Shown: positions 1 through 12,804 of the stretch, in pieces | How the letters are laid out: every line of letters begins with the position of its first letter | Position numbering within the stretch: position 1 is the first letter of the stretch | DNA from: Camelus bactrianus | Lineage: Eukaryota; Chordata; Mammalia; Artiodactyla; Camelidae | Direction of reading: 5' to 3' | Assembly (NCBI RefSeq): GCF_048773025.1 | Contig: NC_133546.1 | Location: 92,149,104-92,213,103 of the forward strand | Length of the DNA: 64,000 nucleotides | Program-made: the position numbers and the translations under genes | Notes under the pieces: generated by a model | Told to the model about the DNA's origin: nothing | Seen by the model: the letters and a program-made list of their open reading frames with translations, nothing else | Database searches by the model: none

Positions 1-2028
1 TTTGTTAGCCCCTCTGGCTTTTGAATTTGCCACTTTGCACCAAGGGATCGAACCAGAGGGAACAGATTTCTGTAGGCCAGAGAAGGGACTGCCTGTGACT
101 TCTGGATTCCAGAAAAGAACACAGTGAGCCTGCGGAGTTATTTGGTGATTCAAGTTGCATAAATTACCACGTGAATCTTTTTCTCCCCAGACCAATCATT
201 TCCTGTTCAGTTTTTTAAAATGAAAATCTGAGTGTAAATGGATGAGTAGGCCTTCCCTCCACTGTGAAAAGTTGTGCTGTGAGTAAAGGCAGAGATACCC
301 AAGTGTGAGACAATTGACAGTAGCTACCAGGGCAAAATTGCATTTGTTTGGTCACCTGCAAGCCCCTGTCTTCTTTTTTCCCTAATCATCTGCCCTGGAT
401 TGTTCAAGAGAGCGGACAGAGGCTATTCTGAAATGAGTCCCAGGATCCCTGGTCTGTCTTTCAGTGGAGGGTCAACAGTAGGACTTGGAGGAATGGCACA
501 AGGCACTCGGATTTCAGGTCTCCACGTTCGCTGTGGAGATCAGATGGGCTGCTGTATGTCATTGACTGAGAGAGATGGAAACCAGGCCGCCCGTGGATGT
601 ACGTGGCACGTGGCCAGTTAAGAGCTGAACCAGGTAGGCAGTTTTAGCGGGGAGCTGGAAAAATGCCCTGGTCCTACCTAGTCCAGCAGTTCTCGGTGCA
701 GTGACCAGACAATCAGCTTGGCAGACTTTGAGAACTTTCCTCTTTCAACAGAAGGGGGAAACACGGAGGCGGTGAGAGGCGTCGCACTGTGTGGATGTGG
801 ATGTGACTTTTTAAATTTGCCATCACCGATGCCACGGATGTTAATTCTGGCAGGGTTAATTATGAGAAATTAAAAAGCGGCTCTGAACAGAGTGTACCCT
901 TCACTCTCGGAGAGACAGTAGGCTCTATCATGAGCACATTTCTTCATTAATACCCATCCCCAAAGGGCTACTCCATGCAGTGCTCTGAGTATGAATCCTG
1001 GACTTCCAGGGAGCTCAGATTCAGAGCAGGGTGAGTACTTCTTCTCCAGTTTCAGGAAAGTACTGCAGCGCCTGCCTGGAAATCACCCAGCTGGTGACAT
1101 TTGCAAAGAAGAATTTATTTATTTGTATGTTGGCATGCTAGGAGGTTTGAAATACGGTTTTTACTGCATTCTGCGTAGACATTGCTGCATCCGGGTTCTC
1201 GGGGTGGTTGTATGCTCCACGCGGCCACTCACAGGTAGGTCTGCAGAAGCCCCGTAATTGTTTGCCATTTAGGATGTCACCCAGGTGGCTCTAGGGTATA
1301 TATTTCTTTCTCAGGAAAATTTCACCAGCTCCTTACAGGCTAGGCATTCCTCCACCAGCCTAATGTATTATACTAAATAGCAATCTTGTTACCCCAAATG
1401 CATTGCACAGAGTCAACTGTGAAAAAATACCAATGTAAGTAGTGCAGCTGTATGGCACTGGCTTAGTTTGTATCGCTGTGAGCTCGAAAGGCCGCATTCT
1501 GCAGGAAACCCACCTAGAAACGGAAGCGGGTGGAACTGGCAAATGCTAGCCTCTACCTTTCAGCACAACCAAAGCCCTATTGTTCAGTGGATTTAGATGC
1601 TGAGACCGGTCACAGAGCGCCTCTCCACGTCAAGACTGTTTGGAACACGAGTGGAGTTCTCCCTTAGTTAAGGCATTTCCTAATCATTACCGCCTCACAG
1701 TTGGCTAGACATTAAAATATACCACCTTCCCAGGCAGCAGAGCGGGCAGTGTGAACGCAGAGCTAGCCTTGGATGTGCTGGCTGTCTGAGGAGGAGGCAG
1801 CCACTGGCCATTAGAGAAAAAGGAAGAAGCAAATCCATCAGTATATAATTATCCCTTCCCTTTTGTCTAAAGATCAGATTGCTCAGGAGGCCTGGACACC
1901 ACTGCTTTTCTATCTCTCTGTCACTTTAAGCCTCTCCCGTCCCAGCGAGTGGGCACCTCCTCACGCCTGGCTTCGGTGTGGAGCTGCTGGCTCTTTGCAT
2001 AGCCATGATCTCTGCATGCTTTTAGGGC
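1..2028. other. Intergenic, no gene seen
   Basis: Mostly unique-looking DNA without a supportable coding exon; the open frames here are short and lack recognisable domains. The part near 780-1000 carries TTAATTATGAGAAATTAAAA-like homeobox-type motifs and may be conserved non-coding sequence. No clear interspersed repeat was recognised. Confidence 0.5.
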
Positions 2029-2098
2029 TCGCTCTCTCTCTCTCTCTCCCCCCTTCTCTCTTGCTCTCTTCCTCCTCCCTCTTTCTTTCTTTCATCCC
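2029..2098. repeat. Pyrimidine-rich (CT)n low-complexity tract
   Basis: A run of CT dinucleotides at about 2032-2048 continues into C/T-rich sequence to about 2098. It is a simple microsatellite-like tract. Confidence 0.85.
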
Positions 2099-2705
2099 TG
2101 GAGCCCTTGAGACATTGGTGTTTCTCCATGAGTGCATCCTCCCCTCCCGAGATGCTCTGCTAGGAAGTGGGGGCAGACTCCAAAGACCTCATTCAAGATC
2201 CCAGCGTGTCACCTAGTGTGGGAATGCTCTCAGTGGCATCGTAGTGGCTCCGAAGAAATATATACCTTTTCAGAAGCACCAGAGAGTCATGAGGCAAGAT
2301 AGAATGGAGCCCAAGGGACTAGTAACCAAAATAAGGAAGTTTCATGCTTATTTTGTTTCTTTTCCTTAGGAAATATTTCCTACCCCCAAGACCCAGTAAA
2401 ATGGGTACTTTTCATTATTATTTCACAGAGGGGCGGACACAGGCAGGGGAGGGATCACGTGTGCAGAACGGCTGGAGCAGCAGCTCAGAAGCCCTACGTC
2501 TACTCTTGTGATTTTATGTTCAGAGGGTACTTGAACATGCCGACTCAGTTTACTGTGTAGCCCCTGTTTCCAGTTCCCTTAGATGCAGGAGATGGTTGTG
2601 TTTTATTTTCAATGAATTTTTCAATTTTTAATATGTAAACTGTTAGGATTTAGTATACATCTTACATATCTATAAGTAAAGCTTGCATTTAGAATCATTT
2701 GGCCC

Positions 2706-2925
2706 TTTTTAACTGACTTATAGTCAGCTGACAATGTTGTGTCAGTTTCTGGTGCACAGCATCATGTCTCAGTCATAACATGCACAGACACATATTCCTT
2801 TTCACGTTCTTTTTCATTATGGATTAGTACAAGATATTGAATCTAGTTCCCTGTGCTGTATAGAAGAAGCTTGTTGTCTGTCTATTTTATATATAGCAGT
2901 TAGTAAGAGATGCTTGTTTTTGTTT
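2706..2925 (-). mobile_element. L1 3' end fragment (artiodactyl/camelid type)
   Basis: On the plus strand this is the reverse complement of the L1 3' UTR: AGTCAGCTGACAATGTTGTG, then CAAGATATTGAATCTAGTTC, then the CCTGTGCTGTATAGAAGAAG and TATTTTATATATAGCAG blocks that recur at seven other places in this window. It is 5'-truncated and holds only UTR sequence. No target-site duplication was found. Confidence 0.8.
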
Positions 2926-3289
2926 CTCTTTGAATTACTCTCGCTGCCACCAGCGTGTTACAGACATATCAGTATAAAGGGGCTTGTACGTTCATTGAAA
3001 CATTAAGAATCCTCGTCCAAAAGTGCTCAGTCTAATTTTCCTTCCTCTTGAAGTTACTGTTCTTGCTGCACAGCTGTCACTGGTAGTGCCATGAAAAGAT
3101 AATACTGAATCTAAGGTCCGTTCACAGACACAAGCCACCAGGAGTTGGGGGCACGTAGGTCATCACAGTCGGCCAATGTCGAGTTTCATAGGAGGTGCTT
3201 GAACTGGGAGAACACTTGACTGTGTCTGGAAGCTTGTCTATAAGTCTGTCCCCCTGGCTCAACTGTAGGGCAAAGAGTTCCAGAGCTCT

Positions 3290-3475
3290 GCAGGCCGGAG
3301 ACCTGGATTCCAGGCCCAGCCCCAGGACTGACAGCTCTGGGTCTTTAGCAAAGTTAATTCACCTATGAGAGCCTCACTTTCTCTCTGTCTGAAATGAAGC
3401 TGGTAATCATTTCTACCCTGCTTATGTCACTAAGGATCAAACAAAATACAGTACAAGTGCTTTAAATACCCCAAA
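3290..3475 (+). repeat. MIR SINE
   Basis: Diverged MIR core: CTGGATTCCAGGCCCAGCCC, a degraded 'tcacctatgagagcctcactttct' equivalent of the MIR 'cctcagtttcctcatctg' block, and a tail resembling 'ggatcaaacaaaatacagtacaagtgcttt'. It is ancient and mammal-wide. Confidence 0.5.
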
Positions 3476-5260
3476 GTGTCACGCCTATGCGGGTTACTCT
3501 TATGACTTGTATATTATTATTGAAATCCCTGATTTAATGGCTTCCAGCCATGATCAGCTCCTTCAGGGCTTGGGCTGGATTTATTGCATCATTAGTGAAG
3601 AAGTTTCCTTTTCTGAGAGAGCTGGAATTATGTTCTCTGTAATGTTGCCTTCCCCAGAAGTGACCACGTTGAAGTACCAATTTTACGTACTCTTGAGCAT
3701 TTGGCAAATGAAGTGGAACAGTTTTGAAAAAAAAAAACATCTTTCCATTAAGACAGTTCTTTCAAAACACAGACCTATCATTTCTGACCAGAGCAAGATG
3801 ATGCACCGTTTCCAGTGGGACTTCCCTCTCTCTCTTTCGTTAGAAATGCAGCTCACCCACAACGTGTTCCTGTCTAAGGCCAACCGCCACGTTTCCTCAT
3901 TAGCTTTGCCTCAGACAGACTCCCGTGTCAAGCTGATGGAGGCTTTGTGAGCCTTTTAGCCAAATGACTGATGTTTGCCTCGTTCTGTCAGATCTGAGGG
4001 CCCTCCTGGCATCTCTCTTGATCCCCTGTCTAACACCATCAATTGAGCAGCTGCGGTGCACCCAGGATCAGGCTGATTATGAAAATGTGCTCAGGAGCCT
4101 AACGACGCCAATTGTCTTTCATCTGAAGAGGCCAATAGATTCTGCTGAGAGCCCGCAGTTCTGTGAACCACAGATTTGGTTCCAGGACGGGCAGGTGAGT
4201 CTCAGGTGAGTCCCGGGGAACAGATGAATTTTGGTTTCTTCTGGAAGAAATTCCTTGAAGGATTGCTCTTGCTTCTTTGAGTCATTTCCCTCTTCACCCC
4301 GTCGAAGATTCTTCAGTCCTTTCATTTTGATTTCAAGTCCTAGACAAGTTCATTATTCTCAGGCCCATGGAAGAAAGCTTATTAAGCCCAAGGCCCCTTA
4401 ATAGGGAATCTATTTTTTTTTCTAAATGCACTTTTGAAAAATGAAGAGAAACATTTGTAGATAGAGAATATCAAATTCCAGCTGTACCTTCATGAAGCTT
4501 CCCTGAATATGTGATGACAGCTTTCCTTCATTGCTGAAGGTAAAACTGATCTGTGAGATTCAGTGATTCTGGGACTGCTGACTTGCCCCCCCAATGCCCG
4601 CCGCCAGTTAGGGGCTGTGGCATGTGGCCTCTGGAGAGAGCACTGCCAAGTGCCTCCTGGGGAGTCAGCTCTGACCTTGGTCTCCTCAGCGGCACGTGCT
4701 CCCAGCTGAGCTCGGGCAGAGGGGCTCTGACATTGAGGCGGCCTGTTGCTTTTCCTCCTCCAGGCTTCTTACTCTCCCAGAAGGGTCGTGTGGCACGTTC
4801 CCTTTGCCCCCTCAGCCCCTCCTTTTGTATCCTTTCTGGCTTGGAAAACCAGAAGCCTGTTTTAAATAATTTAGTTCAGAGTCTCAGGTTGTTCTAACAG
4901 CGTTTGCAGTAGAGCATTCTGCAGACCCTGTAGGGGGGCCCGGGGTGACCACGCAGAATGGCCTCCCTGCATATTCAAGCGAGACTCTCATTGGGCAAGA
5001 CTGTAGCCTGAACTTGACATGCCCATTTCTAGTCATTTCTGAGCAGCTCTGAATTCTCTAAACCAGTGAGTTCTTGTGATGGTCAAACAGTGGGTGGGGA
5101 CAGCGATTTTTATATTTAACACTTTTTATAAGTAGTGCCTCGTGATTGCGCTTCTCTGTACTGACCAGGGGCCTAGAACACAGGCGTGAATAAGGGTTTG
5201 GCGGTAGATGTGACGCACAGTTCAAGGTCGCCTGGGAACTAAAGAGGACGTTTGGTAAAG
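3476..5260. other. Intergenic, no gene seen
   Basis: No coding exon supported. The longest frame (3507-3950) has no domain, and its region reads as unique non-coding DNA. The part from 4560 to 4900 is more GC-rich, but I recognise no repeat or gene in it. Confidence 0.5.
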
Positions 5261-5264
5261 AGCA

Positions 5265-5440
5265 TAGGTTTGCAACTTGGGCTTAGCATCAGCTCGCCTA
5301 GGGGGCTGGGGAAACATGCCGGTGTCCAGAATCCGTACAGCAGTTAAATCTGGACCTCTGGGGAGTGCCTTAGCCTGGGCACGTTTCCCCAGGTCCCCGG
5401 GAGACTTGAGTATGCACCCAGTAGGAGAACCACTTGTGGG
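5265..5440 (+). mobile_element. Possible old MER20-like hAT-Charlie fragment
   Basis: The order of blocks (TTTGCAACTTGGGCTTAGCA, a middle with GGACCTCTGGGGAGTG, and GGAGAACCACTTG at the right) resembles a diverged MER20-type element ending in 'gagaaccactg'. It is much more decayed than the copies at 38.0 and 57.6 kb, so the call is tentative. Confidence 0.3.
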
Positions 5441-5589
5441 GCAGAAGAATCATGAGGCCCTGAGTCAGAGATGGCAGTCCCTAGCCTAGTTAGTCTCTGT
5501 CCGCCTTTGGCACCGTGGACTTGGATACGTCATTGTGCCTCTCTGAGCCGGGATTTTCATCTGTGGGATGGGGAGCAGAGTAATAGCCA

Positions 5590-5825
5590 CTATGTATCGG
5601 TGCTCCGGACGTGCCAGCCACATGCTGACCACATTACCTTCGTGATTGCGTGTCATCTTCACAAAACCCTCAGAATGCTGAGAACGATAGTGATCACCAT
5701 TACAGAGGCATGGAAACAGAGGCCCAGAGAGTTTGGATAATTCGTCCAGGGTCAGACAAATCGTGAGTGTGGAAAGTGAGACTAACCCAAGTGATACTGA
5801 GTCCAGAGCCCAGGCTCTTCACCAT
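5590..5825 (-). repeat. MIR SINE, antisense
   Basis: Reverse-complement MIR layout: ATGTATCGGTGCTCCGGACG (size/variability block), CATTACAGAGGCATGGAAAC, AGAGGCCCAGAGAGTTTGGA, then CCAGGGTCAGACAAATCGTG and a 3' block ending AGAGCCCAGGCTCTTCACC. A second, partial MIR-like piece in plus orientation precedes it at about 5484-5585. Confidence 0.65.
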
Positions 5826-6159
5826 TTTTCTAGAAAGTAAGGATGGCCACCATCACGACAGTTCCTTTGGAGGGGTGAGAATTCGATGAGTTAACATACG
5901 TTTCGGTGCTTTGTAAACTGTACGTGGACATGAGCGTGGAAGTTGTTTATGAGCCGTGGTCATAGCATGAAGGTGCCCAGGCTGGGAATCTCAGTTGATG
6001 AGATGGCCTCGGCCGAGGGGCTGCAGACATGCACGTATGGCTGTGAGCGGGGTGCGCTGAACGTTCCCGGACCCTGTGCCTCGGTTCCAGTTACAGGACA
6101 GCCCTTTGGAGCTGCTCAGCCTGAGCCAGGTAGGCTTAAATAAGGTCTGGAGTCAATTC

Positions 6160-6245
6160 AGAAATACATCTGGCTGTAAGCAGATGCACATGCTAATAAA
6201 CTTACTTGTTTTCTCCTAAAAAAAAAAAAAAAGAAATACATCTGG
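6160..6245 (+). pseudogene. Very short retroposed mRNA 3' end with perfect target-site duplication
   Basis: The 14-base direct repeat AGAAATACATCTGG lies at 6160-6173 and again at 6232-6245. Between them sit about 43 bases of unique sequence containing AATAAA (in GCTAATAAACTTACTTG), followed after about 16 bases by a run of about 15 A. This is the full signature of L1-driven retroposition of the last few dozen bases of a polyadenylated transcript, heavily 5'-truncated. The donor gene cannot be named from so short a piece. The exact duplication suggests a fairly recent event. Confidence 0.8.
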
Positions 6246-9079
6246 GACACCCTCTTGGGGACCTCTTTTATACCTTATGTTTATGTCTGCTAAATTTCAG
6301 CTTTTGCTCAGTTTACAGAGCTAACTGTGTAACATCAGGCACATAATTGATGTTTGAGAGAGAGGGAGGTGTGTGGTTGTCATAGATGAATTAGCTGCTT
6401 TGACTTTTTTCAATGGTGCATTGATCACACGCATCTAATTTCATTCCCTCTCAAAACCACACTACAACTACATGCTACAATGCTACAATGCTACAATGAA
6501 GGGGCTTTTAAAAGGGAGAGACCCCAAAGGACCGGGAAAATGGGAGAGGGAATAACAAAATTTGGGAAGTTGAAAAACATTTGGACAAATAGTAACTGAT
6601 TTAACAGATCTAGAAATCCAAGTCCTAAGACTGCACTGGGAAAAGCTGAGAATCAATTCATGTCAAAAAGCCCATGGACAGGTGGTGCCAGGTTTCCCTG
6701 CAAGTGGGAGTGAATAGGGTCTAAAATATAGGGGGTTGGTTGAAAGCTCTGTAAGAAGACCTTAGGTCTCTAATTCCCCTCCCTCTTACACCCCTCCATT
6801 CCCCTCTCCTGCAGAAAATGAGAGGTTTATTTTCTGGAGAGGGTAAAACAGAATGTGGTTGTCCTGGGGGTACTTTCTTGGAAACGAGAACATCAGTGAA
6901 CACATGCACACAGCACTGACTAGATTCAGGGACCACCAGTCTGCTTCCCCCAGAAGGCTGATGGCCAGGATTCATCATGACATTCCAGAGAAAAGGAGAT
7001 AAAGGGAAATTTCCACAAGCTTCTAGTGGGAGGAAGGGAGAGACAGAGAGAGGGAGGAAGGAGTGGAAGGAGGGAGAGGGGAGAGAGAGAGACAGAATAG
7101 GAGAGCAAGCAGGTATTGTATACAGAGGGATGGAAAGCAGAATGGGTGGGTTTGGACTTTATTGCAACACTGGAAGCTAGAAGACAATTCTCAAGGACAA
7201 TTCCTTTCACCCTAAGACTACCTAACCAGATGATCAGTCAAGGCAGAGGGTAGAAGGAAGACATTTTCAGACCCTCAAGATCGCCCCCCAAATTTACCTC
7301 CAACCAATCCTTCCTCAGTAAGCTACTAGAGGATGTGTTTGTTCAGCAAAGTGAAGGGATAAATCAAGGAACAGGATGGCATCTCTATAGGGAACAGGAG
7401 TGTCCACATAGGAGAGAGGCCAGAACAGGCTGTGGCATGATGGTGAAGAGAATCCCAGATGTGGAGGGCGCCAGACTAGGTTGGAGCAGGTCCGAAAACT
7501 CTGAATGAAATTGATCAAGAAGATGCAATTGGTAGCTGATGTGAATGAAAGTATTCATGACACGTCCACAGCTGGTAGAAGAGTTGGGGGTTCCGTCAGT
7601 GATAAGCGCATAGAAAAATAAGCCAAACACCAATAAAAGCCAAAGATGATGATTAACTCCAAAGAGTTGTGCAGGAAAGGAAAATCATAGTTTAGTATAT
7701 GTCTCAGTGGAGTATAGCATATATAATCATAGGAACGTAAAAATGAATTTTGAGATAACTACACTTTGGATATAAATATGTATGTTGGGAAGATGGAGGA
7801 GTGGGACATACTTCATGGTGTGGTGGGGAAGGGGGAAGGAGGAAGGCTAAACGCTCATCTTCCATAGAGAGAAGTCAGTAGAAAACACCTGAAACTGGAG
7901 AATTGAGAAATAGCAATACAGTTGCACTATTTAGAGAAAGGGAGGGGGCAGCACCAAAGAATGAACTGAAGAAAAGTTACAAGCAGTTGCCTCTTGAGAA
8001 GGGGGCAGGATACAGGGTTGGGGGTGACATGCAGAGCTGGAGACAGCAGTTCATCTTAACAAAGGTTTTGGAGGGACTTGACGCTGATCTTCCTGTGTGT
8101 ACACAAGGTTGATAGACTCCCAAGCACCTGCTGTTCCCTTTTGCAAACACAACAGTGGAAAATACTCTGAGATAGAAAATTAGCCAAGTAATAACAAAAA
8201 CTCCTACTAAGGAGGCGGTGGCCAGAAAGAACGAAAGAAATCCACCAGCAGAGAAAGCAAAGCTTTCCTCAAATGTTGCTTCTGAAGGAGAAACCGTCTG
8301 GCACCAAGGAAGTGGGCTGCAGGGCGTGTGAGGACCGGGAGTCCGCTCCCACCACTTCAGGACCACTTGGTTTGACCGCGTAGCCGGGGGGCCGGGAAAG
8401 CTGCACAAAGACGCCTTCATTGAGCCAGGTCTGTACTGTGATTGCTTGCAAATCCAATGGAACCAACCCAAATACAACGTCTAGGAATCGGGATTTGCCC
8501 TGCCTTCCGCTTTAGTGGAGCTCTTTAGTATTTCAGCTCCCTCAGTGAGGCCAAGTAGTGACGTGCTCAGCAGTGGGGCAGATCCTCAACGCCAGTCAGT
8601 GGGGTTTAATGAAATCCAAGCGCTCAGCGCACAGGAAAATTACATTAACAGATATTTGTAGACATTTCCATAATGGATGCGACTCAGTAGTTTAAACGGG
8701 AGAATATTGGAAATATTTGTTACTGTTGCCACTTCCTTCTGCATTTCTGCGTGGTAAAAGCCGTGGCGATGACCGTGTGTAATGACTGGCTCCTCGGGGA
8801 TCATGATATAGCTTGCGACAGTGAAGACTCCCCGATAAACTCTCAGCATTACTCATGACAAACTCAGTGCTCTGTCAGCACTTCCTGACTGTCGCCAGGC
8901 AGCAACCTCTGCCCTCTCTAGAGAAAGGATTAGTTCGAGACATCAGATGGGGCAGAGAAGGATGAGGGTGTCTGAGCTGCTGTATTTCTAGGATGAGGCG
9001 CTCGTCAGTTCTTTTGAAACGGAGAGGATCTCAGTGGAGTTTACCAGGAGCCTCTGCTTGGAGGGCGTTTCCATATAGG
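6246..9079. other. Intergenic, mixed old repeats
   Basis: No gene supported. It includes a purine-rich simple tract (7022-7095) and long stretches that look like old interspersed repeat sequence I could not classify. A minus-strand frame at 7977-8477 contains a hydrophobic stretch (SFFLATASLVGVFVITWLIF), but there is no supporting exon structure or homology and I treat it as chance. Confidence 0.45.
7022..7095. repeat. Purine-rich GA/GGA tract
   Basis: Nearly pure A/G sequence over about 74 bases, built from GGAGG, GAGA and GGAAGG words. It is low-complexity and potentially triplex- or polymerase-slippage-prone. Confidence 0.85.
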
Positions 9080-9165
9080 GAACTATTTTATCTTTTTTGA
9101 ATCTAGTTCCCCGTGCTCTACAGTAGGACCTTGTTGTTTATCTATTTATACATAGTAGAGGAGAA
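9080..9165 (-). mobile_element. L1 3' UTR fragment
   Basis: Contains GAATCTAGTTCCCCGTGCTC, then TACAGTAGGACCTTGTTGTT and TTTATACATAGTAGAG. These are the same blocks as the other L1 3' ends in this window, in the same orientation. Only about 85 bases survive. Confidence 0.7.
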
Positions 9166-9339
9166 CTTTTAAGCTGAAAAATGCTTAATAGCATTTAAAA
9201 TCTCCAGCCCTACTGTTTCTGCACATCGCCCTAGCAAGGCCCTAGAAGGGGGCTGGGAAGCAGAGGTGACCGAGGAAGGGAGAAGGGAGCGGGCCAGGGA
9301 CTTTCTGTCTGTGCACCAGGTGAAACCCACACGGGAAGG

Positions 9340-9960
9340 CTTAATCGCGTGTTGTTCTATGGTATTATTAAGTGAATATATTTTTCATGGCCCACCTGCT
9401 AGTGTAACTAATTAACAGCCATTCTCATTAATTACATTGATCAGGATCATAAAATAATTTCAAATTGCTGAACATGATCAGCAGGAGGAAAATGGTTTCA
9501 CTTTAATCCCTTAATGATTTTTTTCATGATTAATCAAACAAAATGTATGTAGTTATTTGATCCACTTTTTTCATCTTGGAACTGCAACTCAGGGCAATTA
9601 TGGTAGACATAAAGTTGATGCAAACAGAACTACATTTCATGCGGTAGCTAATTAAGCAATAAGGCACAATGGGGTGGGGGTATGTGATTATCAGGAGATA
9701 ATCGCCCCCCTGAGGAGTCACAAAGCAAAAGGTACAGTTGAGTCCTTCTGTTCCCACAGGGCTGTGATTACCTTTGGATAACCACACATCTCGCCCACGC
9801 CTTATTGCTACTCGGAAACTCTGCGTTTTATGCAGAGATAAATAGAGGAAAAATGACTTTGATCATAGGAAATGGTTCACTACAGTATAAAGGTTTCATC
9901 TATTAATAGCGACAACATTAATGCATGCTTTAGAAAGTTAAATAATCCATCATACCGTTC
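9340..9960. promoter_or_regulatory. Candidate conserved non-coding element (homeobox-site rich)
   Basis: AT-rich but not low-complexity, with many TAATTA/ATTA cores (ACTAATTAACAGCC, CATTAATTACATTGATCAGG, TTAATGATTTTTTTCATG, GATTAATCAAAC). No repeat family is recognisable and no open frame is convincing. Such composition is typical of developmental enhancers in gene deserts. This is an inference from composition only. Confidence 0.35.
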
Positions 9961-12804
9961 TCACATCAGCTGTCAGGTTTGGGGGCCACTTTAAATTTGT
10001 TTACAGTTTGGAGAGTGCATACATTTGGTGGTTTGGGTGTGTGAAAGGTAATCCTCAAATGCTCATACTTCTAATAATTAATTTTTGATCCAGTTGGAAA
10101 GTTCTTACATTTAAGGTACTAAATATTTTGGGGCACAAAATCATAAAACAATAGTAGGGTAACTTACAAAGTCTAAGGAAGAGAAAACAGTGCATCTGCT
10201 GGGGCTCAGCCATGATCTCTGATTGCCTCCAGCTCTGAAAGTTTCACTGTCCAGCCAGCTCCAGACATGACAATGGGAACACATGGCTGTTTAGGCAGGG
10301 GAGAAGATTCTGGCTCTTTCTAGGACATGGTTCCTCTCCCTTTCTTCCAAAGGAAAAAGGCATGAAAAAAAATCAAACTCACACAAACAAAAAGAAAGCA
10401 AAATGACCAATATCCTTCCTGTGCCAGTGCCAACTGGTAGGGTCCAAGGTCCTAGTCTCTTGGGTGCCGCCATCCCCAGACATTAGTCCTCTATCCTGAC
10501 CTGCACACTGCAGGGTGCGGGAAACCTGAGTTCACCCTAAGCATCAGGCCGAATTATTGCTTCATTTAGGAACCATAATGGGGTTGGAGCAGGGGTCACA
10601 CAAAAGAAAAGGAAAATAAAACAAAATGCCACTACTCTTGACAGCAGCTTCTAAATAACTAAAAGGACAGACTGACACCTAAGGGGTGCCTGGCAGTGTG
10701 GTGTTTGTTTTTAATGTCCAGGAAGACTTTGTCCTTGTTAACTGTAAAAATATAAACTTTGTAAACCTTTTATAAACCTTGTAAACCTTGTTTTGACCAA
10801 CTTAACTTCCCTTTTCATTATTAAAATCACTATATTTATCTAAACTGATCATATTTATTTCATTTCCTATTTCTCCCCTTTCCTTTTGACTAAAATCATT
10901 AGGGCTTTCTCAAAAGTGTGTGTTTCCATTTTAACTCCAGAAAAATAATGCAGAACTTACATAGTTGTTGATTCTTGAAGATATTCATCCAAATCAGCCC
11001 AGGTTTGTTTCAAAATGAGGATGCTGCCTGGTTCAGCGTCTGCAGGCGTCCTGGGGGAAATGTAGCTGTGTACTTATTGTGACCCTGTGAAATGAAGATA
11101 CATTATGTCACATGCAGGATACATTACTGACTTTATGACATGTATAAATTGACAGCTGAGTGCATCCTTTCCATAAAAGCATCCTTCGATTGCTCATATT
11201 ATATTTTTAGTGTAACTTTGTTAACAGTGCAAGGCATTGAAAAATATGTAGGTGAAACAATCGGACACCAGACTCAGAGTTTTTCCTTTGTGTCGGTTAG
11301 TGATGTTTTTGAAAAGAACAGTCTTGCTTTAACCTTGCTAAACATTCAGTTCAAGCCACATGGCTTGATGAAAACCATTTGGCTCTGCTTGGCATGGGGT
11401 TCTCTACCACCTAGAGATACTCTTTGGGCAGAGTTAAGAACGAACAAGACCATACTGAAAAACAAAATAGGCACAAGAAGATCGGCGATCAGCGTGATCT
11501 TGAAACATTGGCTTCTGACTGAGTCCCCCGGTCTCCCGGCTTATCTCAGGTTCACAGCAGTACTCAGACTTACATATGCATTACGAAAGGAAATGTCAGT
11601 TATTAACTTAAGTAGCATAGGTGCGAATTGTAAAAGGGCTTTTAAAGTGCCAAATGCTGAAAAAGGAAATTAAATGTACTTATTTATGATAGAGCTTTAG
11701 AAATGCTTCGATTTGTTCTTGGGAGACCTGGCATTTTCGATTTTAAATTGTGTGCAGTCTTCAGACTGGCACAATTCATGTAAAAATAATAATAAAGGCA
11801 GCTTCCCTATAATCATCTAAGTGTGCAAATGTGCATTTGGCCGTGGATTTTTTTTTTCCCCCAAAGCAATCAGCCATCACAACTTTTAGTCTCCTCTAAA
11901 ATGTAAAACAGCATTGTATCTGATGAGTTGAAATGATGCCAGATGAAACTTTGATGAATGAAGGTCATTTGAAAAGCTCTAGCAGTTGGAGTTAGGTAGG
12001 TTTTTGGTTTTAATTCCTGCTACTGGTCAACATTGGGTGGCGACTGTCTGGAGGAATCTTTGCACCTGTAATCATCGCAGGTGTTCTGATCTCTCTAGGC
12101 TCGGCAGATCTGAGAAAGTCTTGGGCAAAATTCAGCAACACAATAGGTTTTTAGGTAGACAGCCCTCCTGGTATCAATGCAGTGCCATTTAGCAGTTGCT
12201 CATTGGCCCAAACAGTTTGGGGGGTGGGGAAGGGGATGGCTTGGCAGGACAGATGCAAAGGGCTGCTTTAAGAAGGGATCAGAAAAGGCACTGCTTTTCC
12301 GCTGGCCTAAATCCACTAATCTGATGTTATTATCAGCGATAAGGAGCAGTGGCCAGAAGAAAATCTCATTCTCTGCAAATGTCATTTAAATAGGACTCTG
12401 ATATTTTCCGGTCAAGTTGAGAGGCTTTAGTCATATAGTGAGCACTTTATTTGTAAATGCGGGAGGGAAAGAAAAGCTTCAGTTCAGCAGTTCTTAGGAT
12501 GTCAGCTTACCAGTATTGATTAATCGTTCAGTAGTGGCAGCTGCTTCTTTATTAAATGTGCAGCTCACCATACAAAAGATATCAAGTGTAGGAAATGTTT
12601 GTTGACAATTCACCTTTTCTCGCAGTGTGGCAGAACAGAGTCTTAACATGTTCCTCCACTACCATTCCTGGGAATTTATCTCCTCTCTCCATGTGTCTGC
12701 CACCCCCAAACTCCCCGCCGATCCCCAGGAGTTTGTTCCTAGGGTGAACCTCCCTGAAGCAGGTTCTGACTGCATAATTCAAACCCTTCAGAAATATTTT
12801 ATCT
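9961..12804. other. Intergenic, unique-looking
   Basis: No gene supported. The 11140-11673 stretch has an open plus-strand frame, but the encoded sequence has no recognisable domain and the DNA looks like unique, possibly conserved, non-coding sequence. No repeat was recognised apart from A- or T-runs. Confidence 0.45.

Noticed and set aside
3507-3950. 147-codon plus-strand frame
   Set aside because: No domain, and overlapping frames on the other strand are equally long; treated as chance.
7977-8477. 166-codon minus-strand frame with a hydrophobic segment, possible membrane protein
   Set aside because: No signal of exon structure, conservation or homology; sits in mixed old repeat sequence.
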